Of a stretch of DNA of 64,000 nucleotides, positions 24,325 through 34,318 are shown one piece after another. The stretch lies in assembly GCA_910574455.1 (NCBI GenBank), contig CAJSYZ010000009.1, forward strand, positions 4,791,040 to 4,855,039, in the 5' to 3' direction. Source of the DNA: Trichaptum fuscoviolaceum. Its lineage: Eukaryota > Basidiomycota > Agaricomycetes > Hymenochaetales > Trichaptaceae. Position numbers and translations under genes: made by a program. How positions within the stretch are numbered: position 1 is the first letter of the stretch; every line of letters starts with the position of its first letter. Under the pieces are notes generated by a model. That model worked only from the letters and a program-made list of their open reading frames with translations. It did no database searches and had not been told where the DNA came from.

Positions 24325-27300
24325 TTACACATTCTTAACAGCCCATTGAGATATAGCTACCTTGATCTCGAAAATCTCTCCACGCTTGAAGCCCGCATCA
24401 GAAAGGTCAGAAATTTTTGCATACACAAAGGAGGCAGTACTGCGGTACCCCTCATTGGTCAGTCGACTTTGAACCTCTTCATCAAGATCAAACTTGTTGC
24501 AGAAATCAGCAATTGAAATCTTAGTTCCTGGAGTAAATGTGTCTGGGATGAGCATCTCGGAATCAGTTGATGGAAGTACAGCAGGTGCAGGTGCAGGCGG
24601 TGCAAGAGGTTGCGGGAACATGATTGGCGGCATAGTAAAAGGTGGCATGGTGATTGGCGGCATGTTTACTGTATAATTTGGAACGACTGAGCTTAGGTTT
24701 TTTTTGGCTTCTAATCTCTTCTTCAGCAGTGAGGACATGTTACCCAGTTGATCATCAGAAGTCCCGTTGAAGAGTGCGTGGTTTGGAGGCTTGCGAACTG
24801 TCGCAGTTTCTTCGCCCATCTCCTATTATGTAAGCAATGAGTATCAAGAGCAACATCATCTCGCACAGTAGAAATGAAAAGCCATTAGCAAAGTACTTAC
24901 CATTCCCGCAGCCCATACAGTCAAGTGTCCATGCCCGAGAGGCAAATGGAGTTCGCTTTCTGCTGATACCCAGCAGAAGTCACTTGCACAGTCGGTTTTA
25001 TTGCATGCCCATTCAGCTTTGATAGCACGAATGTTATCATTGGCGGCAACATTTGCGGGATCAATATTTGCCTTCTTTCGCGCATGCTATACAGCTATTT
25101 AGTGAGTATCAATAGCTACTAGTACATGGACTTACAGTCTTGTGCTTCTTTGCAGGTCGAGCATTGCCGTCTTCGTCAGATAGATCAGCATCAGCATCAG
25201 ATACATCTCCGTCGTTGTCAGACATCCTTCGTGAGTGTTTTGTAGCCTTCTACATGAATACAAGAGACAGATAATGAGACATTGATATGATTTAGATATA
25301 TTGTTAGTGGTACTGTCGGGATCCCCCAGGACCCCAACATGTCTAAAGCAATCCCGAACAGAACCCGGTATACTGAAACCCGAAATCGCGACCTTGGCTA
25401 GATCCCGAAAGGATCCCCCGCTCTCTGATCCCGGAAGAACCTCTGCTTCGCCATGCATTCTCCTGCTAAGAGTTCCACCCCGCTACGACCTCCTCGCCCC
25501 TGCTTGTCCTCGCCCACGTCTCCTCGTCAGTCCCCCGCCTCGTCCCCGTGTCTCGACCCATCCCTAGCCCGCCTCGTCGTTCCCCCGACTCTAGGATGAT
25601 CCCCCGCTCGCTCCCCACTCCCGTCATGCTCTGTTCCCCGCTCCAGCGAACCCCGTACCTCGCCATAGTCCCGAAGTCACTCACCATAGCCATAGCCATA
25701 GCCATAGCCTGCCACAGCCATAGCCATAGCCATAGCTATCCCAGACCTCGTAGGTTCTCGACTATGCCCGGATACCAGATCCCGGCCTCGCGTCCACAGT
25801 CATGAAGTGCAGTTAGGAGATTGATCCACTGCGTCCAAAGCCGACCTTTGTCTGGCCTTGAGTAAGCCAACACGACAGCGGTCAAGGATTGCTATCCCGC
25901 AATCCTGCCCGGTCACGAACCCTGCCCTGCGCTCGTCCTGCCACGGTGCCCTAGCTAACCCCTTCGACATCCTGTGCCTCTCGACCTGCCCTTGTTCGTC
26001 CACAGCCTGCCCCGCCAGGAATCCCGCCTCGCCGCGAACGCTGTCAAGCGTCCCCTCTGACAATCCCGCAACCCACGCTCGTTCACGGTTGGAGTCCTGT
26101 CAAGACTCCCCCACTCGTCCCGGTTGGAGTCCCGCCAAACTCCCCCCGCTCGTTTCCCGACTAGAGTCTCGCCAGACTCCCCCGCTCATTCCCGGTAGAA
26201 ACCCCGCTCGCTTCCCGGTTGGAATCTCGCTCCTTTCCCCCGCACGATCCCAGTCGAAACCCCGCTCGTTTCCCGCCTCGCGTCCCGTCTCGAATCCCTG
26301 CGCAAATCCCCCGCAGGATTCCCGCCTTCGATCCCGCCGCGATTCCCATCGCAACCCCAGCTAAGTTCCCGCTCTGTGTCAGGAATCCGCCTCAGGTTAT
26401 TTTATTTCTTTTATTTTCTTTTATTTTCTTTTACGATCACACTCCGAGTCGGATCCCCGACATGTCCGGTCCGAAACCGGACTTTCTTTAACTCCGATTC
26501 TCTTCCTTTTTGCGTAGATTACTTGCCTGTATGTTTGCAGGCCGCTAGGACAAGCGCCCTGCAAGCAATTCTCTTTTCTTTCTTTCTTCCACCACTCCAA
26601 CTCGAACCTCCGCTCTACCGATGCGGGACCCCGACTAGAGCGGGACCCCGAACTCCGACTTACGTCAGCGGTACAGGTCGGACCTAGTCGGATCAGGGTC
26701 CAGTGGCTTGGTACTGTATAGTTTTTGCCTTTGTTCATCAAAACCGCGGATCCCCCTGCGAAGCACTCCACTTTTGGCCTCTTGTAAAGTGCTTCTCAGG
26801 TGATGTGTTTATCTTTAGCTCTGATGTGTAGAATAGCTTAATTGACTTGTAAAGTGCTTCTCAGAGTGAGAACCACCGCTCATTGCGTCCGATCGTCGTC
26901 TGTGTCCGATTCAGGGTCTTGAAAGCGAAGGAACCACTCTAGGTCGTAACACTCTGATTCACGAAAGATTCCCGCTATGATTCCCGGTCGAACCCTGTCT
27001 TGATTCCCGGTCGAACCCTGTCTCGATTCCCGGTCGAAACCCGAACTCGATTCCCAGTCGAAACCCGAACTCGATTCCCGGTCGAAACCCGAACCAGATT
27101 CCCTGCATGATCCCGTCGCGAATCGCGCGAGTTTCCCGTCGTCCAAGGGAAACCCCTTAGCTTCCCCGCTCCTCGATGCTAACCTCGTCTTGAGATAGCC
27201 CCAGGTGATTGGCCTGGCCACGCACGTGCCAGCCAACTAGTCTCGTTAGTAGCGTCCTGTCCCGGCCCGTAGACCAGATTCCCGCCACCCCGTGTGCGGG

Positions 27301-29055
27301 ATTGAGCTCATTGTCCGCAAGGACTCGAACCCCGTCCTTAGTCGCCCTGCCCCGCGCGCGCCTCGCGATTAGGCTTTGTTACGACATCGAAGCACCAGCT
27401 TCTTCGAAGTTGGTCCCTGTCAATCCCTCGCGACCCTGATCCACGCCAGAAGTTGCCTGCAACTTATCCCGAGACGATGTATGCATTACATCCGCCCCCC
27501 ACGCTCGTTACCCCGCTGCCTGTGCGCCAGCTTGATACCTCGCGCACAATTACATTTTAGTTCTCTTTGTTTCACTTGACCATGCTTCACGCTCGTTCCC
27601 TTAGATCTTGCCCAGATGTTCCCGCACCGAATCCCGAATCCCGGATTCACGTCACTGTATGCGCGGCCTTCGCCCGCAAGATTGTGTAACTAGTTAGTTG
27701 CGCGTTTGTGCATGCCTGTTCCCTGTAGATTCTGCCCAGTAGATAAATACCTGTCGCCACCATAAGGAGCACTCACTTTTGTCCTCTTGTCGAGTGCTTC
27801 CTTAGGTGTGTTTCTGTCTTGTCTCTAGTGTAGTTTTACAATGCTGACTTGTCGAGTGCTTCCTTAGGGAACCTCCTCCTGATACAGAAGTGTTGCCTTG
27901 AGATCCCGGTTATCCTGAGCTCTCTGCTCCCGTCCTGCGCACGCCTGCTCTCTGGCTCTCTTGTCCCTGTCTTGTCCCGGATCCCGCTCCGCGAATCCCG
28001 CCCTGAGTCCTGCCCAGAATCCCGCTCTAAGATTCCCGCCAGAATCCCGCTCTGAGATTCCCGCCTGAATCCCGAACGATTCCCGCTCTGCGGTTCCCGC
28101 CAGAATCCCGAACGATTCCCGCTCTGCGATTCCCGCAAGAATCCAGATTCCCGCCAGAATCCCGCTTTGCGATTCCCGTTCTGCGCGTTTCCCCGCGCCT
28201 TGACTCTGTCTCCCCGCGCCTCGACTCTGACTCCGCCCCGTCCTCGCCTCGAGCCCCCTTGCGTCTCTCCCTCGTAGCCCCGCCTCCCGCGCGACTCCGT
28301 TGGCGTTGTAGCGTCCTTAACGGTTCCCCTTCGCCTTCTCCGCTGCCGCGCGCTCTCCCAGGCCTTGCCCCGGAAGCCGCCAACGCGCCCCGGCCCCCAG
28401 GTTCCCCCCAGGTCGTAACAGGTACTTGCCTTCTTTGACGCTTTTTGAGCAACTAAGACTTTGATTTCTGGTTTCGTTATTGATGCAGCACGTTGAATAA
28501 GATAAGAGAAGTTGTGTTCGTTTGACAATGATGTTTGTTGCTTTTCAGCTCGCTTGATGGTGTATGTGATCTTATAGTCTTCAATTTCGAGCTTCTTGGG
28601 TGTAAGTAATGTTGAGATTTGAGCAAGTAGTTGAGCAATGAAAGTGTCATAGGGTTCGTCGGCTGTGAGCTCGAAGGAGGCTGATGCAGCAACACGGTCC
28701 TTTTCCTTCTTCTTCAGCTCACTTGCACTGAATACAGATACCAGAAACCTCAGGTTCTGAGGTTTTGCAGGTTTCTCTCCTGTATGTGATTGTCAAGAAA
28801 TGCGTAGCACACAGAATGAAATCTGATGCACACACCATCTTTACCCTTTCCCTTCTTTCTCTCCTTCGCCTTCTTTTTCTCCTTCAAGTCATTGTCACTA
28901 CCCTCATCCTCCAATACTACACTATTGCTGGTAGCTCGCTCGTCGCTGCTTTGGCTGGCTGTTGACGAAGCTGGAACTTCTTGAAGGTCTTCATTTAGTG
29001 CATCTGAATCACTGTCAACAAACTCAGGAGAAAGCTTTTTCTTGGTGCCAGCCAT
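24325..29055 (-). CDS. Transposon accessory protein with SAM-like C-terminus (454 aa, 5 exons)
   Basis: Exons on the minus strand: 29055-28836, 28776-28430, 25249-25136, 25086-24901 and 24822-24325. They sum to 1365 nt and stay open. The N-terminus is Lys/Asp/Ser-rich (nuclear-type). The centre has an acidic-basic stretch (DADADLSDEDGNARPAKKHK) and a Cys-containing segment (WACNKTDCASDFCWV). A Pro/Met-rich linker follows, then a C-terminal domain with FDLDEEVQSRLTNEGY and LSDAGFKRGEIFEIK that resembles a SAM fold. The gene converges on the transposase and starts just inside the right inverted repeat, so it belongs to the element. Intron 2 uses a GC donor (GCAAGT) and holds the 3.1-kb LTR-like element, so it is 3180 nt long. 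A role in regulating or assisting transposition is inferred from position only. Confidence 0.78.
25684..25740 (+). repeat. CCATAG hexamer microsatellite
   Basis: Seven or more CCATAG-type hexamers run in two blocks, separated by CCTGCCACAG, inside the LTR-like element. This is simple slippage DNA with no coding meaning. Confidence 0.85.
26950..28170. repeat. GATTCCCG-rich short repeats inside the LTR-like element
   Basis: Two clusters (about 26960-27110 and 27985-28170) consist of irregular 15-30 bp units built on GATTCCCG followed by GTCGAA or CCAGAATCCCGC. Unit length varies and there are no conserved spacers, so this is a degenerate minisatellite rather than a CRISPR array. Confidence 0.7.
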
Positions 29056-29225
29056 GAGTTATAATAGAAGAATAGTTGTATAGCATAGACAAGGTATATA
29101 CAGTGAAATGGAAGAGTAGGGAAGGAGAGTGGGAACAAGAGCCTGGAATGCGCGAACGCACGCACAAGTGTTGTTGCGCAACGCAACGCGACGCGACGCG
29201 ACTCGGACACTGTGTCACTGAGCTT

Positions 29226-29338
29226 TCCAAACGGGGAAATTTGGCAAAGTCCCGCGATCAACGGGATTTCACAAAGTCCGTGACGTCAAAACATACGTCG
29301 TGAATCCCGGTGAGTGCCATTATTTTTGAAAACAGCTG
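29226..29338 (-). repeat. Right terminal inverted repeat of the Tc1-like element
   Basis: This is the partner of 22966-23078. It ends ...CAGCTG followed by the target dinucleotide TA at 29339-29340. The start codon of the accessory gene lies about 170 bp inside it, so this end may also hold that gene's promoter. Confidence 0.9.
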
Positions 29339-29340
29339 TA

Positions 29341-31690
29341 ACTAGGTACATAGTTAGGACATGTACATAACGATAGAGTTAATATATTGTCCTTTTGCTC
29401 CACTATCGTCCATATTCCCACGCCTTCGGCCGGACACTACAAAACTCGTTTGCGAATTCTCTTCAACGAGAGTTGAAGGAGTCCACAAACCAAACTTCTC
29501 AATTGAACCGACATGCAGACCTCAAAATCTGAAGAACGCCAAGCGCCAGTCGAAAACCAAAAGAAAGGAATGATTGATCTCTTACCTCTCCATCTTTCAC
29601 GCCCGTCGCTTCAGATTACGAGTCAACCGGTCACAGCGGGGAATGTCATAACATCCTGACAGTTGTAGATAAACCTGCATTCAAGATAACAGATCGTCTT
29701 CACCAAAGGCTCTCACGAGTTCCGCTGAAGAAGCACCCTCTGACTTTTCCGTATCATGCCCGCGCTAGAAACCCTCCCTTCCAGGCCCGGACCATCCCCG
29801 ATCTTGCCAACCGTCTTTAACAAAGTACTCAACCATTCAAGAAAATCCGACATGAGGTGCCGCACTGTGCATCACACACCGGAAACCTGATGCTGGCATC
29901 GCAAAGCAATACCAGAGATATTGAGCCATAGCGTGATGCCCCTTGCCAATCTATGAAATCCGAATGCGTCAGACGATCAAATACATTATCAGACAGACAA
30001 CTAATCTGAGTATAGCGGGGTCTTGTTTGTTTTGAGGGTGGTGGGAAAGGTGTGATATGACAATCTTCACACAAGACAAGGAGATACGGCGGTGGGATAT
30101 TTCGCCTGACCGGGTTGGACAACCGCCCGAAGGTGAAAAGGTGTTGGCAGGTACGGGAATGCACCAAAGACAGCTTTAGCTGGCGAGGACTGCAAGCGAT
30201 AGCAAAGGTCGTCCACAAGCAAAATGCCCAACACGTGCGTCCGGCTTTGAAAAACGCACAAGGACATAGGAATCACATTTTTCATCTACCCAGGGAGACA
30301 GAAGAGAAAGCAAATGAAACTGAGTAAAAGTCATTTCCCATGCAGCGGTCGCTTACTAGCTAAGTCACAGATAGACTCTTCTATCCGAATTCCTTCCGAG
30401 CGATATCATTGATAGGAGCATGCTGCCGGCCTACGAAGAGAGGGCGGGTCGCATACTATCAAGCTAGCTAGTCAGGGACTTTTTGATGATTGCAACGGAG
30501 GTCCGTGTGTTTTTGTCGATGAGATAAGCACACATGGTCTGAATGAGTTTCGAAACTAGCAAACCATGCCTCGGACAGTCGAACTGCGAGAAAAGTGAAC
30601 CGGAAAAGACATACAGGCGTGGAACACCGGGCAAGTTCTTAAGAACCCTTTGAAGTGTCTACTCTCCGTTTTGATGATAAAAGACAGGGAACAAAGGTGA
30701 ATGGGCCCGCTGGTGTAGAGTGGGCATTCATACGATTTTCGTTGTAATCCTGCAGCTGGAAGGGAATTATTCGCTATTGGTTCGAGACAAAGATGATGAT
30801 TCGATCCTAGCGCACCATTGTGTAACCGCGGTGTGATATAAAAGGACGAGGAAGACAAAGGTTGGGCTTACTAGTGGTTGGCCATCTTTTACCACCTTCT
30901 CATAATGAATTTTTCGACATTCCAACATCATCTGGCGTCCAACTGCACCCATCGAACGATGTCGGAAATGACGCGAAGTCGAAGCGTGTGGCGCAGAACG
31001 CAGAACGCAGAAACTGGTGTGCTCGCATCTTCGTACTGTACGTCGACGATAATGTAGGTCTTCTGCGCCTTAGCACAGAACTTTATGATGACAGGAGCAC
31101 AGTTAAGAGCTGCTGTATCGCAGTATCCAGTGCTGAAAGATCTGCTCACCATTTTTTCCAATGCCGTCAAATTATCCACATACCCTCATAAGACCATCTT
31201 GACTGCTCAAGACGCGCCCCTGGCAAGAAGGACACAGACATTGCCACGTTGAGATGAAAGAGACCGCGGACGGCGCCAACCAGTGGTAACGTCAATTTAA
31301 TGCGAGGGCGGAGCCGTGAGGTTACGAACAAGGTGTCGGCAGCAAGGCCAGTGGGACAGTGGACTTCGAAGATCGCAACTGAAAGACGGAGATCAGAACT
31401 CGGAGTACATACTGCCACCGGCGATTGCCGGATGCCGAAGTTCGCCGAGTGGGCGCTTGTTTACGTTGGAGTTGCACTACCGGGCCGCGTTTCTTTCCAC
31501 CGCACAGATTGACGCCCTCCTCCATCTCCTTGTCTGATGTCTTATCTAGTCTCATCCATCAGAGCTTCAAAATTTGACGATACTCAGGACACTCTTTCTA
31601 ATGGTCAGAAAGGTACAAGAATAGCATAATATCTGCAATAACCGACATCACCTTTGATCTCGCACCGATGGGCCCACGACAGGCACCTCA
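29341..31690. other. Unassigned stretch between two transposons
   Basis: I could not identify a gene here. Short open frames occur on both strands, for example minus-strand 31418-31167 and 31179-30928, which follow each other and could be pieces of one decayed gene. None shows a motif I recognise, and no tRNA or structural RNA is apparent. Confidence 0.35.
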
Positions 31691-34144
31691 GCTCATAAGA
31701 TGCATCGTATTCTGTCATTACAGTGTATCCGATTCATTCCCTTATTTGGAAGTTGTATCCGATTCAATACCATATTTGGAAGAATGTTATCATAGTTATT
31801 TCAGGTGTCAATATGTAGATATGTACATCAATATACACGTAGTACAGCACAGTAAGTAAATTAGTAAAATCGTGTCATAAAAGAAGAGGAAATGAAGATA
31901 AAGTTATAATTGCATATAAGGAAGACAAAAGGAGAGTTAAAATTAGTTTAAGTATATATCGAGATATAGATGTATCAGATACTTAACTTGAATCGGATGC
32001 AGAATTGGAATCGGATGCATGAATTGTATCGCATGCTTGAATAGTAATAAATGTTAGTTGACAGCACCAAAACAAAGCAAAGACAATACTTACATTCGTA
32101 GCAAGGTCAATGTCGTCAGAGAATGGCCCAAACAAGAGCTAGCATTCCTCATAGATGTTAGTGAAATTTGTAGCAGAATAAACAAAACACTTACTAGCAC
32201 AATGGCGCCGTCGGAGGCCATATTGGTCACTGATGACAGAGGGCCCGGCACATCAACCCTTGAGCTTGCACAAATAATCAGAGTCTGTTATATTTAAGAA
32301 AGGAAGAAACATACATTTATACCACAACATAGGAGAACGAGAGAGAAGATGAACTTCGTGAATTGTCTTTGGGAGGCTTTAAATGTTACTAAAATCACTA
32401 TATTTCGGGCAGGCTTCGGCGGGTCTCGGCATACCATAAATGGAATATCTGAAGCCTGCCCTCATACAAAGCACATGACTGACGCGTGCTTGTTTGACAA
32501 TCACAAGACCGTGTTACTCCCACGGTCGTCTGAAGTTGCCTTGCCGCCTGTGCCAATGAGCACCGGGAGCTCGTGTTTACAGAGAAGAGCATCCTCTCTC
32601 TTTTGACGACAACTCACCATATTTTACCCCTTTGATAGAATCTTTCTCAGATCCGCTCATCCCCTCGATCGTACAAGGTCTTGCTCCCGGAGGCAACCTA
32701 AGGGACACCTTGTACTACTACAAGACTTAATTCCGGATGCACAAGGTCAAGTTCCTCATGGCACAGCTCGTACGTCCTTCCTTTCTTTAATCAAGTTTGT
32801 TCTTCCAGCTGACTTCCTACATTGTCACACCGTGAGTGTCATGCAGGATGACAACATTGTCCACCACGATTACAATCCCGAGAACATCTTTCTGGACGAA
32901 CACGGGCGGCCGGTCGTTGGCGGTTTTGGACTAGGGCACGTGTACCAACACGTCATGGGCAGCTGTCTCGAGGCAATGAGGACCAAAGACTTCTGGCATT
33001 GTACGGCAGGTGAGTGTGGCACCCCTGGGTATATGGCACCAGAGATGCTTCGCGACGAATACTACTCGTATAAGGCCGACAATTTCTCCGTCGGAGTTAT
33101 CTTCTACGAACTTGTCTTCGAAAGAGTGAGTCCTTCTTTTTTTACCCTCATGGTCTTCGTCACTCACTGATTGACCCTCCAGCATCCGTTCCGCGGCCGT
33201 GATCGGAACCACCTTCAGGAAAGGGTGCTCTTGGACGACCCTCTTTTTCCCGATTGGTTCAGCAAAGACTTCTACCCGGCATACACTTTGATGCGAAGGT
33301 TACTTGCCAAAAACCCCGACCATCGCATCTCGATGAAAGACGCTAAGGATAGCATCTTTTTCAATGATGTGTAAGTAGCTTGTCCTTTGAAATATGCTCG
33401 TCACTGAACTTCACTGCAGGAACTGGACTGTTGCGAACAAGGAACAGCCTATCCCTGCAGGATGGGAGCCACAGGCTCCAAAAATCAAGACTGAAGCCTA
33501 CATCAGCAAGCGTGTTCTCGTCGACGATCCCTATCAGCTTCAGCGCTGGCGCCCCATCCTAGCTGACTACGCCTTCGTGTCAGCAGTCCGATTCGACAAC
33601 GAGAAGGAGTTAAAGGTCGAACAGCCCCCACCCATGCCCGCGCCCGCCGACTCGATAGACATGCGTATGGAACGCCTCGCTGTCGGTATGCAGATTGTGG
33701 AGATGCACGAGCGCGACGGCCAACAGACACTGAGCAATGTTCCATTGGAGAACCCGACCTCAAGTACATTGGCGGTTCGGGGCGACTGCAAGATGTCAAG
33801 CAAAGCAGAGTTCTCGAACGCCTCAGCGGAGCGTCACAGGTCGCCTTACGACTCAACACGCGTTGATGATCTATACGCCGACGAAGAGTCTGTTGATATC
33901 ATCCTCAACTACAACGGCAAAGCAGGTTTGGTCACTGATAAGTAGCTAGATTCCTGTAAGGCTGTAACTATCTACTTGTATATCTTAAATATATCACTAT
34001 ATTCGACTTCAGACGTGCACGCACCAGCCAATGAGCTGGTTGAGATAAATATTTAATGAATGCACATGATTGTATCGGATACAACTCCAAATAAGGAAAT
34101 GAATCGGATACACTGTAATGACAGATTACGATACAACTTATGAG
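31691..34144. mobile_element. Inverted-repeat element carrying a protein-kinase relic
   Basis: The ends 31691-31765 and 34074-34144 are inverted copies of each other: GCTCATAAG, a stretch with CTGTCATTACAGTGTATCC, GATTCATT.CCTTATTTGGA, then GTTGTATCCGAT. A few substitutions and one indel separate them. The motif TGTATCCGATTCA recurs near both ends and again in variant form at 31970-32040, as expected for subterminal transposase-binding repeats. AGCT flanks CATAAG/CTTATG on both sides and may be a target duplication, but the exact border is uncertain. No transposase is present, so the element is non-autonomous. Its cargo is the kinase relic at 32600-33945. Confidence 0.72.
32600..33945 (+). 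pseudogene. AGC-type protein kinase relic, catalytically dead
   Basis: Pieces in order are SPYFTPLIESF..GLAPGGNLRD (about 32610-32720, then an in-frame stop where the related copy reads through), exon 32847-33125, exon 33183-33370 and exon 33420-33945. Exon 32847-33125 carries the catalytic loop and activation segment, but HRDLKPEN has become HHDYNPEN and DFG has become GFG, so the proton-acceptor context is altered and the metal-binding Asp is lost. CGTPGYMAPEM and the following YSYKAD..SVGVIFYEL are well preserved. LLAKNPDHRIS is the usual end of the C-lobe, and FFNDVNWTV resembles the AGC C-terminal tail. The ATP-binding N-lobe is mostly missing. A close relative lies in the other cargo element at 51590-52990. 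Confidence 0.78.
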
Positions 34145-34318
34145 CTGTGGAGATCGCCCACGATAATCTACCTTCCATTGCCAGTGTCAAACTATATATC
34201 CTGATTGATGCTGCCGGTGTCCTCATTGCAACAGCATGTTGACTATAGGGTCCAGTCTCCCCACGTCATCTCCCTTTCTTCCTCCCTCTTGCTCACTCCT
34301 TCGACTCCCAACATCAGC
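34145..34318 (+). promoter_or_regulatory. Short upstream region of copy 3 abutting the kinase element
   Basis: Only about 175 bp separate the right end of the kinase-bearing element from the start codon of copy 3. The last part is pyrimidine-rich (CTTTCTTCCTCCCTCTTGCT), as upstream of the other copies. The upstream promoter elements of this gene may therefore lie within, or have been replaced by, the mobile element. Confidence 0.45.

Larger units (their letters stand above)
25314..28420. mobile_element. LTR-like retroelement nested in an intron of the accessory gene
   Basis: The segment begins TGTCGGGAT, ends GGTCGTAACA, and is flanked by the 5-bp direct repeat GGTAC (25309-25313 and 28421-28425). 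TG...CA termini with a 5-bp duplication are the hallmark of LTR retroelements. No gag, protease, reverse transcriptase or integrase is visible. A second GGTCGTAACA occurs at 26942-26951. A paired motif (CTTGTAAAGTGCTTCTCAG at 26781 and 26846; CTTGTCGAGTGCTTCCTTAG at 27785 and 27848) appears once per half, as if two diverged LTR-like halves are joined with almost no internal region. The sequence is GC-rich with many GATTCCCG-type short repeats. A non-autonomous or solo-LTR-derived element fits best. Confidence 0.7.
22966..29338. mobile_element. Two-gene Tc1/mariner-type transposon with long terminal inverted repeats
   Basis: The element is bounded by TA on both sides (22964-22965 and 29339-29340), the classic Tc1/mariner target. 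Its ends start CAGCTGTTT and form 113-bp inverted repeats with about 8 mismatches. Inside are a plus-strand DDE transposase (23216-24277) and a convergent minus-strand accessory gene (24325-29055). Without the nested 3.1-kb LTR-like insertion the element would be about 3.26 kb. Both genes splice into open frames and the repeats are about 93% alike, so it may have been active fairly recently. Confidence 0.88.

Noticed and set aside
26950..28170. Regular GATTCCCG repeats that could suggest a CRISPR array
   Set aside because: Unit lengths vary, there are no constant repeats with unique spacers, and the context is a eukaryotic retroelement.
27836..28528. 230-residue minus-strand open frame with repeated GNRRAGI-like peptides
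   Set aside because: Only about its first 33 codons belong to the accessory gene. The rest is read-through into the GATTCCCG repeats of the LTR-like element.
30928..31418. Two consecutive minus-strand open frames
   Set aside because: No recognisable domain, no conserved copy elsewhere in the window, and no clear splice junction. Insufficient to call a gene.
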